Assembly (NCBI GenBank): GCA_037446915.1
Contig: JBBIHP010000009.1
Location: 1-46,877, forward strand
Direction of reading: 5' to 3'
DNA length: 46,877 nucleotides
Source: DSXH01 sp037446915
GTDB lineage: Bacteria; Bacteroidota; Ignavibacteria; Ignavibacteriales; Melioribacteraceae
Shown piece after piece: positions 32,245-42,376 of this stretch. Under the pieces are notes generated by a model, which worked only from the letters and a program-made list of their open reading frames with translations, did not search any database and was not told where the DNA came from. Positions within the stretch are counted from its first letter, which is position 1. Every line of letters starts with the position of its first letter. A program made the translations under genes and the position numbers.

Positions 32245-33732
32245 ATGTATAAAAATTATCTTCTTGGTATTGATGTAGGAAGTTCGTCAATAAAAGCTTC
32301 TCTGATAGAAGCAGATAGCGGAATATTAATTGAATCCTCGCCCGATCAGGAAATGAAAATTGAATCACCCATGATTGGATGTGCCGAACAGGACCCTGAA
32401 ACCTGGTGGAAACATGTTGTTATATCTACAAAAAAAATTCTTTCAAAGTTAAGCTCTAAAGAATTTGAAATAATTGCTATCGGCATTTCATATCAAATGC
32501 ATGGATTGGTTTTAGTGGATAAAAATTTAAAAGTGTTACGACCTTCAATTATATGGTGTGATAGCAGAGCCGTTGAAATTGGTAATAATGCACTAAGAAA
32601 TTTGGGACAAGAATATTGTTTGGGTAGTTGCCTTAATTCTCCGGGGAATTTTACAGCATCCAAACTTTCCTGGGTTAAAAAGAATCAACCGGAGATATTT
32701 TCTAAAATTTATAAAATGATGCTGCCCGGCGATTACATTGCATCAAAACTCACTGGAGAAATTTGTACTACGGTTTCAGGATTAAGTGAAGGTATCTTTT
32801 GGGATTTTAATACAAATACTATTTCAGAAAATATTCTCGATTATTTTGGTTTTGAAAAAAGCATAATACCCGAAGTTGTTCCAACATTCGGATTGCAAGG
32901 TAAATTAACCGATGCAGCTGGCGGAGAATTGGGTATTAAAAGTGGAATACCAATTTCCTATCGTGCAGGTGATCAGCCCAATAATGCTCTTTCGTTAAAT
33001 GTATTAAACCCCGGTGAAGTTGCTGCAACAGCCGGTACTTCGGGAGTAATTTATGGTGTAACAGGAAAAAATTTGTTAGACCAATTCAGCCGTGTTAATA
33101 CTTTTGCTCATGTTAATTATTCTATAAGTAATCCTAACAAGGGAGTATTACTTTGTATTAACGGAACGGGAATACAATACAGCTGGCTCAAACAGAATAT
33201 ATTTGAAAGCAAATATTCCTATAACGAGTTGAATGACCTTGCCGGAAAAATTGAAATTGGTTCAAATGGTTTACTGTGCATTCCATTTGGTAATGGTGCA
33301 GAGAGAGTGCTGGGCAACAAAGATGTTCAATGCCAGTTTTCGGGAATTAATTTTAACATACACGGTAAGGCACACCTGGTGCGCGCTGCTCAGGAAGGAA
33401 TTGCTTATTCATTCAGGTATGGACTTGATGTAATGAAAAGTATCGGGATGAGCATTAATGTAGTTAAAGCCGGGGATACCAATCTATTTCAGAGTAAAAT
33501 ATTTCAGGAAGCATTTGTAAATACCTGTAATGTTAGTCTCGAACTTTACAATACAGATGGTTCGCAGGGGGCTGCAAGAGGTGCAGGTATTGGTTGCGGG
33601 TATTATCCATCAGCAGAAAAAGCATTTGAGGGATTAAAAAAAATTAAAACGATTGTTCCTAAAGAAAAGTTAGTTACTGAATATCAGAAGTATTACCAGT
33701 TATGGAAAAACAAGTTAGAAACAGTTCTCTAA
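32245..33732 (+). CDS. xylB: Xylulokinase
   Basis: A 495-residue FGGY-family sugar kinase that phosphorylates D-xylulose to xylulose-5-phosphate. The first ATP-fold motif is LGIDVGSSSIKASLIE. Xylulokinase marks include GCAEQDPETWW, ISYQMHGLVLVDKNLKVL, PSIIWCDSRA, MLPGDYIASKLTGE and GTSGVIYGV. The C-terminal domain has KAGDTNLFQSKIFQEAF and GSQGAARGAG. GAGGT lies upstream of the ATG. It is followed, after the operator-bearing gap, by xylose isomerase. It starts 115 bases after the LacI gene, with no evident promoter of its own, so the two may be co-transcribed. Confidence 0.92.
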   Translation: MYKNYLLGIDVGSSSIKASLIEADSGILIESSPDQEMKIESPMIGCAEQDPETWWKHVVISTKKILSKLSSKEFEIIAIGISYQMHGLVLVDKNLKVLRPSIIWCDSRAVEIGNNALRNLGQEYCLGSCLNSPGNFTASKLSWVKKNQPEIFSKIYKMMLPGDYIASKLTGEICTTVSGLSEGIFWDFNTNTISENILDYFGFEKSIIPEVVPTFGLQGKLTDAAGGELGIKSGIPISYRAGDQPNNALSLNVLNPGEVAATAGTSGVIYGVTGKNLLDQFSRVNTFAHVNYSISNPNKGVLLCINGTGIQYSWLKQNIFESKYSYNELNDLAGKIEIGSNGLLCIPFGNGAERVLGNKDVQCQFSGINFNIHGKAHLVRAAQEGIAYSFRYGLDVMKSIGMSINVVKAGDTNLFQSKIFQEAFVNTCNVSLELYNTDGSQGAARGAGIGCGYYPSAEKAFEGLKKIKTIVPKEKLVTEYQKYYQLWKNKLETVL

Positions 33733-33854
33733 TTCAAAGATTCTTTTGCATTACAACACTGGATTTATTGGCAAAAAGGTCGGAATTCATATTATTTTGT
33801 TACCATTCCAAACATTTTATTTTTTTTATTTAGTGAATAGTTTTTCTCTTAATT

Positions 33855-33872
33855 AATGAAACGAATTTCATT
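33855..33872. repeat. Perfect inverted repeat upstream of the xylA promoter
   Basis: AATGAAA (33855-33861), CGAA, TTTCATT (33866-33872). Its right arm ends within the -35 box at 33871. It resembles the regulon palindrome but with a longer spacer, so it may bind a second regulator or be chance. Confidence 0.35.
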
Positions 33873-33912
33873 GACAATTTGACTAATAATTAATAATATT
33901 GAATCGGTTCAA
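33871..33912 (+). promoter_or_regulatory. Promoter and LacI-type operator of xylA and GH3
   Basis: TTGACA (33871-33876), 17 bases, TAATAT (33894-33899), then the operator TTGAATCGGTTCAA (33899-33912) starting at the last base of the -10 box. This places a repressor directly over the transcription start. The leader to the xylA ATG is about 110 bases; it contains a further partial copy ATTGAACTGTT (33918-33928). Confidence 0.75.
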
Positions 33913-34014
33913 TAATGATTGAACTGTTAATATAAATATCAAATGGTTTTATACTAAAATGTAAATCATAAATGATTACTAATACAATTATCATAATTAT
34001 TTGATAGGATGAAT

Positions 34015-35334
34015 ATGCTTCATAAATTCTTTCCGCAAATCACTCAGACCATTCCCTTCGAAGGGAAGGAATCAAAAAATCCTCTAGCATTTAAGTTTTA
34101 TAATAAAAATCAGAAAGTCGGTAACAAAACAATGGCAGAGCATCTACGCTTTTCTGTTGCTTACTGGCACACAATGATGGGAACCGGATCTGATATTTTT
34201 GGTGGCGCAAGTTTCAAAAGAGAATGGCACCAATCAACAAATTCTATTGAGAAAGCTAAAGCAACTCTCGAAGCCGCATTCGAATTATTTCAAAAATTAG
34301 GAATTGATTACTATTGTTTTCATGACCGAGATATAGCACCTGAAGGTGATAGTTTTTCTCAATCATGTAAAAATCTTGAAACGGTAATTGAGTATGCAAA
34401 GGTTCTTCAAAAAGAAACCGGTGTTAAATTACTTTGGGGAACGGCTAATCTATTCAGTAATCCTATTTACTCTCAAGGTGCTGCAACAAGTCCTAATGCA
34501 CATGTAATGGCATTAGCCGCAGCACAAATTAAAAATGCTATTGATGCAACCAAAGAACTCGGCGGAGAGAATTATGTATTCTGGGGTGGCCGCGAAGGTT
34601 ACGAAACTCTTCTTAATACAGACATAAAAAGAGAACAGGAACAGATGGCAAGGTTCCTTCATATGGCTGTTGATTACAAAAACAAAATTGGTTTCGATGG
34701 ACAATTCCTGATAGAACCTAAACCTGCTGAGCCGATGAAACATCAATACGATTCTGATGCAGCGACAACTCTCTACTTTTTAAAACAATACGATTTAATA
34801 GATCATTTTAAACTAAACATCGAAGCCAATCACGCAACATTAGCAGGTAGTTCATTTGAGCATGAACTTGCAGTTGCATCTGCCGCCGGAAAACTTGGTA
34901 GCGTTGATGCAAACCGCGGCGATTTACTGTTGGGATGGGATACTGATCAATTCCCTACAAATATTTTTGATACAACTATGGCAATGCTGGTTATTCTTAA
35001 TCAGAACGGTTTAGGAAAAGGTGGACTAAATTTTGATGCAAAAGTCCGTCGTAGTTCAACAGACCCTATCGATCTTTTCTATGCTCACATTGGTGGAATG
35101 GATGCTTTTGCTAAAGGATTATTAATTGCTCACAATATAATTGAAGATAAAGTGCTAAGTAATTTTGTTGAAGAAAGGTATAATAGTTACAGGAATGGAA
35201 TAGGTGCTAAAATAATTAAGGGTGAAGTTGGGCTGGAAGATCTTGATAAATGGATTCGTGAAAACGATAAACCGCTTCTTCAAAGCGGTCGCCAGGAAAT
35301 GTTAGAGAATTTAATTAATTCATATATCCTATAA
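34015..35334 (+). CDS. xylA: Xylose isomerase
   Basis: A 439-residue metal-dependent isomerase converting D-xylose to D-xylulose. The active-site blocks are complete: YYCFHDRDIAPEG with His103 and Asp106 (E. coli XylA: His101, Asp104), FWGGREGYE, FDGQFLIEPKPAEPMKHQYD, NIEANHATLAG, and SVDANRGD with GWDTDQFP. Length fits the class II (long) enzymes. The ATG at 34015 is preferred, since AGGA at 34006-34009 lies five bases upstream; the ATG at 34009 overlaps that site. The downstream GH3 gene begins 22 bases after its stop, so both are one operon controlled by the operator at 33899. Confidence 0.95.
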   Translation: MLHKFFPQITQTIPFEGKESKNPLAFKFYNKNQKVGNKTMAEHLRFSVAYWHTMMGTGSDIFGGASFKREWHQSTNSIEKAKATLEAAFELFQKLGIDYYCFHDRDIAPEGDSFSQSCKNLETVIEYAKVLQKETGVKLLWGTANLFSNPIYSQGAATSPNAHVMALAAAQIKNAIDATKELGGENYVFWGGREGYETLLNTDIKREQEQMARFLHMAVDYKNKIGFDGQFLIEPKPAEPMKHQYDSDAATTLYFLKQYDLIDHFKLNIEANHATLAGSSFEHELAVASAAGKLGSVDANRGDLLLGWDTDQFPTNIFDTTMAMLVILNQNGLGKGGLNFDAKVRRSSTDPIDLFYAHIGGMDAFAKGLLIAHNIIEDKVLSNFVEERYNSYRNGIGAKIIKGEVGLEDLDKWIRENDKPLLQSGRQEMLENLINSYIL

Positions 35335-35356
35335 ATATTTATTGTGGAATAAAAAT

Positions 35357-37675
35357 ATGGCCGAGATATTTGTGCCAGTTAAAGAAGTAGATCAACAGGA
35401 AAGGGTGATCTATAAAAATCCTGCTTACTCAGTAAATGAACGAGTTAATGATTTATTAAACCGAATGACCCTCGAAGAAAAAGTTGCTCAGATGCTTTGT
35501 ATATGGGGAGAGAAAAAGACAATACTTTTTGATCAAGATGGAAAATTTTTCCCTGATAATTTAAAAGCTTACCTAAAAGATGGTATTGGTCAGATTGGAA
35601 GATTAAGTGATACCGGCAACGGATTGTGCCCAAATGAAATGGTGCAGATGGCAAATGAACTTCAAAAGTATTTTATAGAGAATACCAGATTAGGAATACC
35701 GGTAATATTTCACGAAGAATGTCTTCACGGTTTAGCTGGTAAAGATGCAACAAGTTATCCTCAGCCGATTGGTTTAGCATCAACATTCAACCCGGAATTA
35801 ATAGAAAAAATTTATTCTGCAATTGCAGAAGATGCACGTATGCGCGGTGCTCATCAGGCTTTAACTCCTGTTGTTGATGTTGCACGAGATCCGAGATGGG
35901 GAAGAGTTGAAGAAACTTTTGGCGAGGATCCATACCTTGTTGCACAATTGGGTATTGCAGCCGTTAAAGGTTTACAGGGCGATGGTAGTTTTAATAATAA
36001 GAAAAATGTTATAGCAACTCTAAAACATTTTGCTGCTCATGGTCAACCGGAATCGGGTACTAATTGTGCCCCGGGAAATTTTTCTGAGAGAGTTTTAAGA
36101 GATGTTTTCCTTTATCCTTTTAAGGAGACAATTAAAAAGGGAAATGCAATAAGTGTTATGCCTTCCTATAATGAAATTGATGGTATTCCTTCCCATGCAA
36201 ATAAATGGTTATTGAAGGATGTATTAAGAAAAGAATGGGGATTTGAAGGATTTACAGTTTCCGATTACTATGCCATTACTGAATTAAATGAGAAAGAGAA
36301 TTCCCAGAGCCATTGTATTGCAAAGGATAAAAAGGAAGCTGCCTTATCCGCGGTTAATGCCGGTGTAAATATTGAACTGCCCGATATCGATTGCTACCCG
36401 AACATTGTTCAGCTTGTTCAGGAAGGAACGATTAGTGAAGACGAAATAGATAGTCTTGTTGCGCCTATGCTTTATTATAAATTTAAACTCGGGCTTTTTG
36501 AAGATCCTTTTGTTGAACCGATTGACATTCAAAATAAGATAAAGCTGGAAAAAGATAGGGCGCTTGCATTACAGGCAGCACTCGAAACAATAACATTACT
36601 AAAGAACGAAAAAAAATTATTACCATTTTCATTAAAGAAAAAAAGCACAATTGCGGTTATTGGCCCAAATGCTGATAGAGTACTACTCGGCGGTTATAGC
36701 GGTCAACCCGCATATTACACTACTGTTTTAGAAGGGATTAAGAACAAAGCCGGTAAAAAAGCAAACATTGTATATAGCGAAGGATGCAAAATTACTGTTG
36801 GCGGATCATGGAATGAAGATGTAGTAACTCTACCCGATCCTGAAGAAAATAAAAAATTAATTAAACATGCTATTAAAACTGCCAGGAATGCAGATAAAAT
36901 AATTTTAGTACTCGGCGGTAATGAACAGATTTCCAGAGAAGCGTGGAGTAAAACTCATTTAGGTGATAGAGCCAGCTTAGAATTGTTTGGCGATCAAATT
37001 AAACTTGTTAAAGAAATTTTGAAACTTGAAAAACCTGTTGTTGTATTGTTATTCAACGGAAGACCAAATTCATTTCAATTTATTAGTGATAATGTAGGTG
37101 CAATTTTGGAGTGCTGGTATCTTGGTCAGGAAACCGGAAATTCAGTTGCAGATGTAATCTTTGGTGATTATAATCCTTCAGGCAAACTACCGATGTCCAT
37201 TCCAAGATCAGCCGGTCATTTACCCTGTTTCTATAATCATAAACCTTCTGCAAGAAGAGGTTATCTGTTTGATGATATTACGCCATTATATCCATTCGGA
37301 TTCGGATTAAGCTACACAACATTTCAGATAAGCAATGTTCATTTAGAAAAACAAATAATAACAAGTGATGAATCAACAAAAATAATATTCGAAGTTACAA
37401 ACACAGGAAAACGAAGCGGAACCGAAGTAGTTCAAATGTACATTCGTGATATGGTAAGCTCTGTTACAAGACCTGTTAAAGAATTAAAGGGATTCAAGAA
37501 AGTATTCCTTAATTCTGGTGAAACTAAAGTTGTTGAGATTCCAATCCTGTCAGAGCATTTGGCCTTTACAAATATTGATAAAGAGTATAAAGTAGAACCG
37601 GGGGATTTTGAAATTATGGTAGGCAATTCTTCAAAGGATGAAGACCTTGTAAAAGTAATTCTTAGCGTTATTTAG
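35357..37675 (+). CDS. Glycoside hydrolase family 3 (probable beta-xylosidase), cytoplasmic
   Basis: A 772-residue GH3 enzyme. The N-terminal barrel has TLEEKVAQML, HEECLHGL, GRVEETFGEDP, KHFAAHGQPESGTN and the nucleophile Asp303 in GFTVSDYYAI. The second domain and a C-terminal fibronectin III-like domain (PFGFGLSYTTF, GTEVVQMYI, VKELKGFKKV) follow. The HEECLHGL and PQPIGLASTFNPELI segments are those of beta-xylosidases and related beta-glucosidases. No signal peptide is present, so it should cleave imported xylo-oligosaccharides inside the cell, feeding XylA and XylB. ATG 35357 is used; an in-frame TTG at 35342 would add five residues. A symporter gene follows 98 bases downstream. Confidence 0.85.
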   Translation: MAEIFVPVKEVDQQERVIYKNPAYSVNERVNDLLNRMTLEEKVAQMLCIWGEKKTILFDQDGKFFPDNLKAYLKDGIGQIGRLSDTGNGLCPNEMVQMANELQKYFIENTRLGIPVIFHEECLHGLAGKDATSYPQPIGLASTFNPELIEKIYSAIAEDARMRGAHQALTPVVDVARDPRWGRVEETFGEDPYLVAQLGIAAVKGLQGDGSFNNKKNVIATLKHFAAHGQPESGTNCAPGNFSERVLRDVFLYPFKETIKKGNAISVMPSYNEIDGIPSHANKWLLKDVLRKEWGFEGFTVSDYYAITELNEKENSQSHCIAKDKKEAALSAVNAGVNIELPDIDCYPNIVQLVQEGTISEDEIDSLVAPMLYYKFKLGLFEDPFVEPIDIQNKIKLEKDRALALQAALETITLLKNEKKLLPFSLKKKSTIAVIGPNADRVLLGGYSGQPAYYTTVLEGIKNKAGKKANIVYSEGCKITVGGSWNEDVVTLPDPEENKKLIKHAIKTARNADKIILVLGGNEQISREAWSKTHLGDRASLELFGDQIKLVKEILKLEKPVVVLLFNGRPNSFQFISDNVGAILECWYLGQETGNSVADVIFGDYNPSGKLPMSIPRSAGHLPCFYNHKPSARRGYLFDDITPLYPFGFGLSYTTFQISNVHLEKQIITSDESTKIIFEVTNTGKRSGTEVVQMYIRDMVSSVTRPVKELKGFKKVFLNSGETKVVEIPILSEHLAFTNIDKEYKVEPGDFEIMVGNSSKDEDLVKVILSVI

Positions 37676-37709
37676 AAAGGATGGATTAGAGTTTAATAAA
37701 TTTTTTGTA

Positions 37710-37764
37710 CCGAGAGTAACAACATAAAATAGATTTTTCTTAACAGAATAATAAATAATCTCGG
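37710..37764 (+). promoter_or_regulatory. Possible leader pairing over the symporter ribosome site
   Basis: CCGAGA (37710-37715) can pair with TCTCGG (37759-37764), whose last bases run into the GGGAG ribosome site (37763-37767) of the GTG start at 37774. Such pairing could hide the site. With a 43-base AT-rich loop and only six pairs it may equally be chance. Confidence 0.2.
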
Positions 37765-37773
37765 GAGTTAGTA

Positions 37774-39174
37774 GTGCAGAACATAACGGAAAAGCTGTCC
37801 CTTAAAGAAAAAATTGGTTACAGTGTTGGAGATACGGCATCAAATCTTTTCTTCCAAACATTTATGCTTTTTCTACTCTATTTCTACACAGACGTATTTG
37901 GATTACCCGCCGCAACAGTTGGAACACTATTCTTAATTACCCGTATATGGGATGCCTTTAATGACCCGATTATGGGAACCATTGCAGACAGAACAAACAC
38001 ACGATGGGGTAAATTCCGTCCTTACATTTTAATCTTTGCGCTTCCATTCGGTATAATGGGCGTACTCACTTTTACAACACCGGACTTTGATGCGACAGGT
38101 AAACTGATCTATGCATTTATTACATATAACTTGCTTATGATGATGTACACCGCAGTAAATGTTCCTTATTCTGCATTAATGGGGGTTATCACTTCCAATT
38201 CAATGGAAAGAACTGAACTATCAACTTTCCGTTTTGTTGCAGCTTTTATCGGCGGTATAATTGTTCAGGCATCTACAATATCTCTTGTTAAATATTTTGG
38301 AAATGGTAATGAAGCAGTGGGCTGGCAATGGGCAATGGGAACATTAGCAGGTTTAGCGTTCATTCTTTTCTTCATAACATTTGTAACAACAAAAGAACGA
38401 GTTCACCCTCCTAAAGAACAAAAGAATGTATTACGACAGGACCTGAAAGATCTATTTAGTAATAAGCCATGGTTATTAATTGCCGGTGCAACAATCTTCC
38501 AATTGCTTTTAATTGTAATACGTAACTCATCCATAATGTATTACTTCAAATATTATGTTCAGGATCAACAAATTAATCTATTCGGGTATTCCATGGATTT
38601 ATCCTTCGAAGCATTGGCTTCATCATTCATGTTATCCGGAACTATAGTAACAATCCTTGGTGCAATACTTACAAAATGGTTTGCAAAAAAATTCGATAAA
38701 AAAAATACATACGCCGGTTTTCTTACTCTTAGTGCTGTAACAATTACTTTATTCTACTTCCTCAGACCGGAGAATGTAATTTTAATTTACATTCTTAATC
38801 TTGTCTTTTCGTTTTCATTTGGACCGGTATCCGTACTTCAATGGGCAATGTATACCGATGCTGCAGACTATTCAGAATGGAAGAATAAACGGCGGGCTAC
38901 AGGATTAATAATGGCTGCTTCACTATTTGCATTAAAGGTTGGTTTAACTCTTGGCGGTGCTATTGTTGGATGGTCGCTGGCTCTGTTTGGTTTTGTTGCC
39001 AATCAGGCACAAACACAGGAAACATTAAATGGAATAATAATGCTGATGAGCATTATTCCGGCAGTGTTCGGTTTTATTGGCGGCGCTCTGATGTTCTTTT
39101 ATCCACTGACAAATAAAATGATGGTAAAGATTGAAGAAGAACTTATTTCAAGACGGACTGAACAAACAGTATAA
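37774..39174 (+). CDS. GPH-family sugar:cation symporter
   Basis: A 466-residue inner-membrane transporter of the glycoside-pentoside-hexuronide:cation family (MelB/XynB/XylP relatives). Marks are the opening KEKIGYSVGDTASNLFFQ, ITRIWDAFNDPIMGTIADRTNTRWGKFRPYI (the MelB-type signature) and VNVPYSALMG. GTG is the start, with GGGAG six bases upstream. It lies directly after a cytoplasmic GH3 and xylA, so uptake of xylose, xylobiose or short xylo-oligosaccharides is likely; the family also carries glucuronides, which would suit the uxu genes in the same regulon. Confidence 0.85.
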   Translation: MQNITEKLSLKEKIGYSVGDTASNLFFQTFMLFLLYFYTDVFGLPAATVGTLFLITRIWDAFNDPIMGTIADRTNTRWGKFRPYILIFALPFGIMGVLTFTTPDFDATGKLIYAFITYNLLMMMYTAVNVPYSALMGVITSNSMERTELSTFRFVAAFIGGIIVQASTISLVKYFGNGNEAVGWQWAMGTLAGLAFILFFITFVTTKERVHPPKEQKNVLRQDLKDLFSNKPWLLIAGATIFQLLLIVIRNSSIMYYFKYYVQDQQINLFGYSMDLSFEALASSFMLSGTIVTILGAILTKWFAKKFDKKNTYAGFLTLSAVTITLFYFLRPENVILIYILNLVFSFSFGPVSVLQWAMYTDAADYSEWKNKRRATGLIMAASLFALKVGLTLGGAIVGWSLALFGFVANQAQTQETLNGIIMLMSIIPAVFGFIGGALMFFYPLTNKMMVKIEEELISRRTEQTV

Positions 39175-39248
39175 AAAATATTAGGATTAATTAACTCTAT
39201 GAATATAAAATTTATTTCAAAGTTTATTATTAATTAGGGAGAAAGGGT

Positions 39249-42200
39249 ATGGTAAAAGTAATTTACAAAAATGTAATTGCTATAGTAGTTTTATTAATGA
39301 TTGTTCTTTCCCAATCTTTATATGCACAGTCAGGTTCGTTTAAGGGAAGAGTATTTGATAAAGAAACTAAAGAAGTGTTGGTTGGAGCTAATGTAGTAAT
39401 TCAAGGAACAAATATAGGTGCTGCTGCAGATCTGGATGGTAATTTTGTTATAAGAAATATTCCTGTAGGAAAACACAGTGTTAAGATTTCTTATATAGGT
39501 TACAATTCAATAACTGTAGATATTGATATTGTTGCCAATAGAACACTGGAGCAGAATTTTTCACTTCAACCGGAAACTATTGAAGGGCAAGCTGTAATAA
39601 TAACAGCGCAAGCTCAGGGACAGGTATCTGCAATTCAGCAACAGTTAACTTCAAATAAAATTGCAAACGTGGTTTCTGAAGCAAGGATTCAGGAGTTGCC
39701 GGATTTTAACGCGGCCCAGGCAATTTCCCGTTTACCCGGTATTGCTACTCTCGAAAGTTCGGGTGAAGCAAATAAAATTGTTATTAGAGGATTGGCACCG
39801 CAATTTAATCAGGTTGCTGTTGGTGGTATTTCACTTGCATCAACGGGAAGCACTCAAATTGGTGCAGCATCTCAGGGTGGAACGGCCGGAAGGATTAACA
39901 ACGATAGAAGCGTTGACCTTTCGATGATCTCACCTTACATGTTAAAAACAATCTCAGTTTATAAATCACTTACACCGGACCTAAATGCAAATGCAATTGG
40001 TGGTGTTGTTAATATGGCTCTTAGAGAAGCTCCAACCGGATTGAAAGGTGATTTTCTATGGCAATCGGGTTATACAAGTAAGAGTAATACTTATGGAAAT
40101 TACAGAGGCGTATTATCACTAAGCAGCCGGTTTATTGATAATGCGCTCGGTGTTTATGTTTTAGGTAATGCAGAAAAGTATGATAGAGATGCAGATAATA
40201 TGAATGCAAGTTACTCTACAGGATTGCTTGATAAAGATCCCGTTACAGGTTTTAATAAAATCCAGGTTTCCAACGTTACTCTTAATAGACATATTGAAAC
40301 AAGAAAACGATACGGCGCTAACTTAATTTTAGATTACAAGTTGCCTAATGGTATTATTAGGTCTCTTAATATGTATAGCCAGCTCAATTCGGATTCTAAA
40401 GACTACAGAACAATACTTGATTATAAGAGTAAAAATCTAGACTTCACCTACAGAGAAGGAATTACAAAAACAGATGTTGGTATTAATACTTTAGAGTTTG
40501 AGAATGATTTCGGTTTTATGACAGCGGAACTAAAAGCTGCTTATACTTATTCCAGAAATTATTTACCTGAATCACCATTTTATCAATTCCGTCAAACCGG
40601 CGGAGTATATGCGGGCTCTATTCCATATAATACTGTGCCCGAGGACCTAGTTTCACAGGTAAAATATATTGGACCATCTCAAACTTATTTGTCATCCGTC
40701 TCTTTATTCAGTACTGAATACAAGGAACAAGGACAATCACTAAAGGGAGACTTTAAAATTCCTGTTAATGTTTTCGATATCGCTTCTGGATTTTTAAAAT
40801 TTGGTGGAAATTATAAAAAGAGCGTTCATAAAAACGACCAGAGCACCCCTTACGTTACACTTACAAGATCCGGTAATAGCGGTATTACAGTTAGAATAGC
40901 AGATGGTATTATGTCAAAATTCCCGGGAGTAATTTTTGACCCTGTCGCCGGTAAAATGGCAGGAACAAATTTCACTTCTACAAATTCCGATCTTTACAAG
41001 GAATTTTTAGGTAACAGGTTTGGTAGTTTATTTTGGATTCCAAATGCCGGAGTATTAAACTCAATTACAAAATATATTGCAAACGAACCTACATTCGATG
41101 CTATAAATTCTGATGCAATCAATCCCGGCGGCTGGTATAATTCCTATTACCAAACACTTCCAAATGATTATGAATACACAGAATTCTATTCTGCTTTTTA
41201 CTTAATGGCTGAAATGAAAATTCTACAGGATTTAATGGTAGTAGGCGGTTTTAGATACGAAGATGTAAAGTCAAGATTCTTTGCTTACAATCTTTTGGAT
41301 GGACGTGATGCTAGATCACAAACATATTATGAAGTAATTGTTTTCCCCAAGAATAATTTCTTACTTCCAATGTTGCAAGCAAAATATACTCCAACTAACT
41401 GGATGGATATCCGATACGCTTATACTCAAACATTGGCAAGACCGGATTACTCACAGCTTTCCCCGCACTACAATATCAGTTACGATAGAGGAAACGTTTG
41501 GGCGGGTAATCCAAAACTAAAACCGGCTCAATCATTTAACCATGATGCAATGATTACATTCCATGATAATTATTTAGGTCTGCTCTCAGTTGGTGCCTTC
41601 TACAAAGAAATAGAAAACTTCACATATTCTACTAACTATAGACTCCGTCAGAAACCAATGCCCGGATTCGATTCTGTTGGAACATATGCTACACTTGGTA
41701 GTCCGCCGAAAGACGGTGCTATGCTTTATACTTTCCTTAATAATAGAAAGCTTGCATTTGTAAGAGGTATTGAATTCGATTTCCAGACAAGATTCTGGTA
41801 TTTACCGTTCCCGCTGGATGGATTATTGTTAGGATTTAATTACACACGTATTAATTCGAAAGCATATTATCCATTTAGAGATGAAATTACTTACGGAATT
41901 CCCGGAAGACCCGGTTATAGAATTGTTCAGATTGACAGTTTAAGAGATGGCCGTTTAATTAATCAACCTAACGACATTGCAAATCTATTTTTAGGTTACG
42001 ACTACAAAGGATTTTCTGCCAAAGTTTCATTTGTTTTTCAGGGTAACTCAGTCAGTTATGTTGGCAGCTTCCAGGAACAGGATGGATTTACACAGGATTA
42101 TTATAGAATTGATGTTTCTGTAAGACAGATGCTTCCGTGGTATGGATTACAATTATTCCTGGATGTTAATAATCTTAATAACAGGCAGAATATAGCTACT

Positions 42201-42287
42201 CAAAAAACAATAGGAGGATTTACAAGCCAAAAGAATTACGGGCTTACATTGAATGCAGGAGTAAGAATTAATTATACATTCTATTGA
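39249..42287 (+). CDS. TonB-dependent outer-membrane receptor of the xylose locus
   Basis: A 1012-residue outer-membrane transporter. It has a signal peptide ending SLYAQ, a CarboxypepD_reg-like domain (GRVFDKETKEVLVGANVVIQG...SYIGYNSITVDI), a plug domain (LPDFNAAQAISRLPGIATL, IVIRGLAPQFNQV, GGVVNMAL) and a long barrel ending NAGVRINYTFY with the aromatic terminus needed for barrel assembly. No SusD gene accompanies it. It follows the GPH symporter by 74 bases and precedes two T9SS cargo genes, so it is probably the outer-membrane port for xylan-derived oligosaccharides. It has the same domain order as the phytase-locus receptor at 19624 but is about 75 residues longer. Confidence 0.85.
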   Translation: MVKVIYKNVIAIVVLLMIVLSQSLYAQSGSFKGRVFDKETKEVLVGANVVIQGTNIGAAADLDGNFVIRNIPVGKHSVKISYIGYNSITVDIDIVANRTLEQNFSLQPETIEGQAVIITAQAQGQVSAIQQQLTSNKIANVVSEARIQELPDFNAAQAISRLPGIATLESSGEANKIVIRGLAPQFNQVAVGGISLASTGSTQIGAASQGGTAGRINNDRSVDLSMISPYMLKTISVYKSLTPDLNANAIGGVVNMALREAPTGLKGDFLWQSGYTSKSNTYGNYRGVLSLSSRFIDNALGVYVLGNAEKYDRDADNMNASYSTGLLDKDPVTGFNKIQVSNVTLNRHIETRKRYGANLILDYKLPNGIIRSLNMYSQLNSDSKDYRTILDYKSKNLDFTYREGITKTDVGINTLEFENDFGFMTAELKAAYTYSRNYLPESPFYQFRQTGGVYAGSIPYNTVPEDLVSQVKYIGPSQTYLSSVSLFSTEYKEQGQSLKGDFKIPVNVFDIASGFLKFGGNYKKSVHKNDQSTPYVTLTRSGNSGITVRIADGIMSKFPGVIFDPVAGKMAGTNFTSTNSDLYKEFLGNRFGSLFWIPNAGVLNSITKYIANEPTFDAINSDAINPGGWYNSYYQTLPNDYEYTEFYSAFYLMAEMKILQDLMVVGGFRYEDVKSRFFAYNLLDGRDARSQTYYEVIVFPKNNFLLPMLQAKYTPTNWMDIRYAYTQTLARPDYSQLSPHYNISYDRGNVWAGNPKLKPAQSFNHDAMITFHDNYLGLLSVGAFYKEIENFTYSTNYRLRQKPMPGFDSVGTYATLGSPPKDGAMLYTFLNNRKLAFVRGIEFDFQTRFWYLPFPLDGLLLGFNYTRINSKAYYPFRDEITYGIPGRPGYRIVQIDSLRDGRLINQPNDIANLFLGYDYKGFSAKVSFVFQGNSVSYVGSFQEQDGFTQDYYRIDVSVRQMLPWYGLQLFLDVNNLNNRQNIATQKTIGGFTSQKNYGLTLNAGVRINYTFY

Positions 42288-42376
42288 TAATTGATATGCA
42301 ATGACACATACTATACAATTTGTTGAGAGAGTAATTAAATAAATAGATTCAAAACATTTACCAAAGGAGAAACAGC

